A stretch of DNA of 7,055 bases from Bacteroidia bacterium. Lineage in GTDB: Bacteria > Bacteroidota > Bacteroidia > JABDFU01. The position numbers and the translations under genes are program-made. The stretch lies in contig JADLGT010000010.1 in assembly GCA_020849195.1 (NCBI GenBank), positions 1-7,055 on the forward strand. Direction: 5' to 3'. Positions 5,707 to 7,055 of the stretch are shown one piece after another; within the stretch, counting starts at the first letter, position 1, and each line of letters opens with the position of its first letter. The notes under the pieces are model-generated. The model did no database searches. It was not told the DNA's origin and was given only the letters and a program-made list of their open reading frames with translations.

Positions 5707-6936
5707 ATGAAACGATCTCTAATTTCTAAAAACCACATAATGTTTCTTTTGGTAGCGCTTCTATTAGGCTCAACTGTTTTTGCCCAACAATGGTCAACAA
5801 GTGGCAATGTGTTAAGCAACGGTGATTTTTTGGGAAGCACCAATAACTTTCCGTTAATATTTAAAACCAACGGCGGAGCACGCCTGTACATTACCGAAAC
5901 AGGCTATGTGGGAATAGGCACATCAACTCCCGCGCAGATGTTGGATGTGAGCGGCAATGTGAATGTGAACGGAACTATTTCGGCGAATTGTATTTCATCG
6001 GCTTGTTTGAATATAGCGGGTAATATTACAATTGACAATGCCACTATTTCTCACATTTTTTCTCCGGATGGAGTTGTACATTTTGGCGATAGTTCAGTAA
6101 CTATAGATTATGACCATAATGTAATTGCGCAAACAAATGCAAAGGACTTTACTGGATCTGGTGTTGTAAAAGGCCTTAGAATTGGTCGAGTGTATGGTGC
6201 CGGGAATAATCTCAAGAATGCACAACTTGCTTACGGATCGGGCTCAATTGCCATGGGTTTTTATGCGGGCACGGGTGCAAATGCTATAAACTCTATATGT
6301 ATGGGATCGGGATCACTAACAGAGTCGCTGGCTTTTGTTAATAATGATCCCAATTCGCTGTGGGTTGGCTTTAACACTACGATTCCCACATTGTTTGTTG
6401 GTACGGCAAATGGCTCGGGCACCGTTGGTAAAGTTGGAATAGGAACAAATAATCCACAACAAACTCTTGATGTAAATGGGATTGGCAGATTTGGAAACGC
6501 TAATGGGCATGTGGAAGTTCAATTCAATACTGTTCATGGTATTATTGATGCTGACCATGATTTGCTTATTAATTTCTATAGTCAAAAAAAAACCTATATT
6601 GGTCCTGGTGATTTAATTGCATCAGGCAAAATGCGTGTAGGCAATCGGGATATAACCTCCGGACCTCACCAGGATTATAAATTATCTGTTGATGGAAAAA
6701 TTGTAGCATCATCATGTTACATAACCACTACGGGATGGGCTGATTATGTATTTGATTCTGATTATGAATTACCTAAATTAGAGCGAATAGAAAATTTTTA
6801 TAAAACGAATAAGCATTTGCCTGAAATACCTACTGAAAAAGAAGTGAAAGAAAAGGGTATTAATGTGGCAGAAATGAACATACTTTTGCTGAAAAAAATT
6901 GAAGAGCTGACCTTGTATATAGTTGATTTGTCTTAG
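5707..6936 (+). CDS. P3: secreted GIGT-repeat fibre-like protein with C-terminal chaperone-like module
   Basis: 409-aa exported protein of a family common in Bacteroidota and often annotated as hypothetical or tail-fibre-like. The signal peptide is residues 1-26 (MKRS, core IMFLLVALLLGSTVFA) with cleavage before Gln27. An FKTNGGARLYITETG segment (52-66) leads into VGIGTSTPAQMLDVSG (68-83). The motif recurs as VGIGTNNPQQTLDVNG (243-258) and, degenerate, as YKLSVDGKIVASS (324-336). The C-terminal module (about 344-409) has WADYVFDSDYELPKL, NKHLPEIPTEKEV and a helical KKIEELTLY segment that in relatives begins a longer coiled coil. Here it stops soon after, so the tail looks short. I see no S74 'S-D-x-R-x-K' signature, so self-cleavage is not claimed. 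It starts 38 bp after P2 with no promoter element between, suggesting one operon. Its stop overlaps that of a convergent gene. A role in trimerised surface fibres is inference. Confidence 0.88.
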   Translation: MKRSLISKNHIMFLLVALLLGSTVFAQQWSTSGNVLSNGDFLGSTNNFPLIFKTNGGARLYITETGYVGIGTSTPAQMLDVSGNVNVNGTISANCISSACLNIAGNITIDNATISHIFSPDGVVHFGDSSVTIDYDHNVIAQTNAKDFTGSGVVKGLRIGRVYGAGNNLKNAQLAYGSGSIAMGFYAGTGANAINSICMGSGSLTESLAFVNNDPNSLWVGFNTTIPTLFVGTANGSGTVGKVGIGTNNPQQTLDVNGIGRFGNANGHVEVQFNTVHGIIDADHDLLINFYSQKKTYIGPGDLIASGKMRVGNRDITSGPHQDYKLSVDGKIVASSCYITTTGWADYVFDSDYELPKLERIENFYKTNKHLPEIPTEKEVKEKGINVAEMNILLLKKIEELTLYIVDLS

Positions 6937-7055
6937 CCCCCTAAAAGTTGGAGATTTTTTTTAAAAAGGTTTACTACTAAATCGTTTTTTTCGTGTGAGT
7001 TTTTTAAGGCATTTTTCAGCAAAGAAAGTTCCTGAATGGAAGGGACTTTTTGAAA
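6933..7055 (-). CDS. C-terminal fragment of an unidentified convergent gene (cut by window edge)
   Basis: Reading the minus strand from the right edge gives 40 sense codons and a TAA at 6935-6933. The peptide starts FQKVPSIQELSLLKNALK and ends NLFKKNLQLLGG. It is charged and helix-prone and looks like genuine protein rather than low-complexity noise. The stop shares TTAG (6933-6936) with the P3 stop on the other strand, a common arrangement for tightly packed convergent genes. I do not recognise the family, and 40 residues are too few for a functional call. A chance open frame of this length is possible in AT-rich DNA. Confidence 0.5.
   Translation of the reverse strand, partial: FQKVPSIQELSLLKNALKNSHEKNDLVVNLFKKNLQLLGG

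Noticed and set aside
5676..5729. Small open frame beginning ATGAAAAAATG between P2 and P3
   Set aside because: It has only about 17 codons, overlaps the start of P3 in another frame, and has no conserved feature.
6730..6936. Peptidase S74 self-cleaving endosialidase chaperone at the C-terminus of P3
   Set aside because: The module is of the Bacteroidota 'WADYVF...HLPEIP...IEELTLY' kind and the characteristic S74 Ser-Asp and Lys motif is not seen. Only a chaperone- or trimerisation-like role is suggested.
7025..7051. Hairpin AAAGTTCC/GGGACTTT with a 9-nt loop and trailing T's, as a terminator for the cassette
   Set aside because: It lies within the likely minus-strand coding frame, has one G-T wobble and a short T run, and is about 90 bp past the P3 stop. 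It could still act as a terminator, but the evidence is too weak to list.

Overview
The window looks like a chromosomal segment from a member of the Bacteroidota, probably environmental or an uncultured lineage. Three things point there. Perfect TAnnTTTG -7 elements lie just upstream of two genes, and starts are preceded by A/T-rich sequence rather than Shine-Dalgarno sites. The exported proteins have signal peptides whose likely cleavage leaves an N-terminal Gln. The protein families also fit: 'IC.G...TDxxGC' Ig/PKD-like repeats, 'VGIGTxxPxxxLDVxG' repeats, and a 'WADYVFDxDY...HLPEIP...KKIEELTLY' C-terminal module. I cannot name the genus.

Left half (1-2478), all on the minus strand, is metabolic and housekeeping. 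In transcription order it holds an acyl-CoA dehydrogenase, a TatD-family metal-dependent hydrolase, and the N-terminal 129 codons of a type I L-asparaginase that runs off the left edge. The dehydrogenase and tatD each have their own TAnnTTTG element. The asparaginase has none and probably shares the tatD transcript.

Middle (2479-2827) is a 349-bp AT-rich intergenic region between divergent transcription units. It holds a G8 homopolymer and a 10-bp inverted repeat, and I see no convincing gene or RNA in it.

Right half (2828-6936), on the plus strand, is a compact three-gene cassette of Sec-exported, probably surface or extracellular proteins, with gaps of 21 and 38 bp. P1 is a 177-aa stand-alone Asn/Gly/Thr-rich beta-repeat protein. 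P2 is a 761-aa protein whose N-terminal half is a longer paralogue of P1, followed by five Ig/PKD-like modules. P3 is a 409-aa fibre-like protein with GIGT repeats and a C-terminal chaperone/trimerisation-like module. None has a recognisable type IX secretion C-terminal domain. The natural reading is a surface or fibre structure in which P1 and P2 share one fold, but that is inference.

At the right edge a minus-strand frame (6933-7055) enters the window and ends in a stop that overlaps the P3 stop by 4 bp. It looks like the C-terminus of an unidentified convergent gene.
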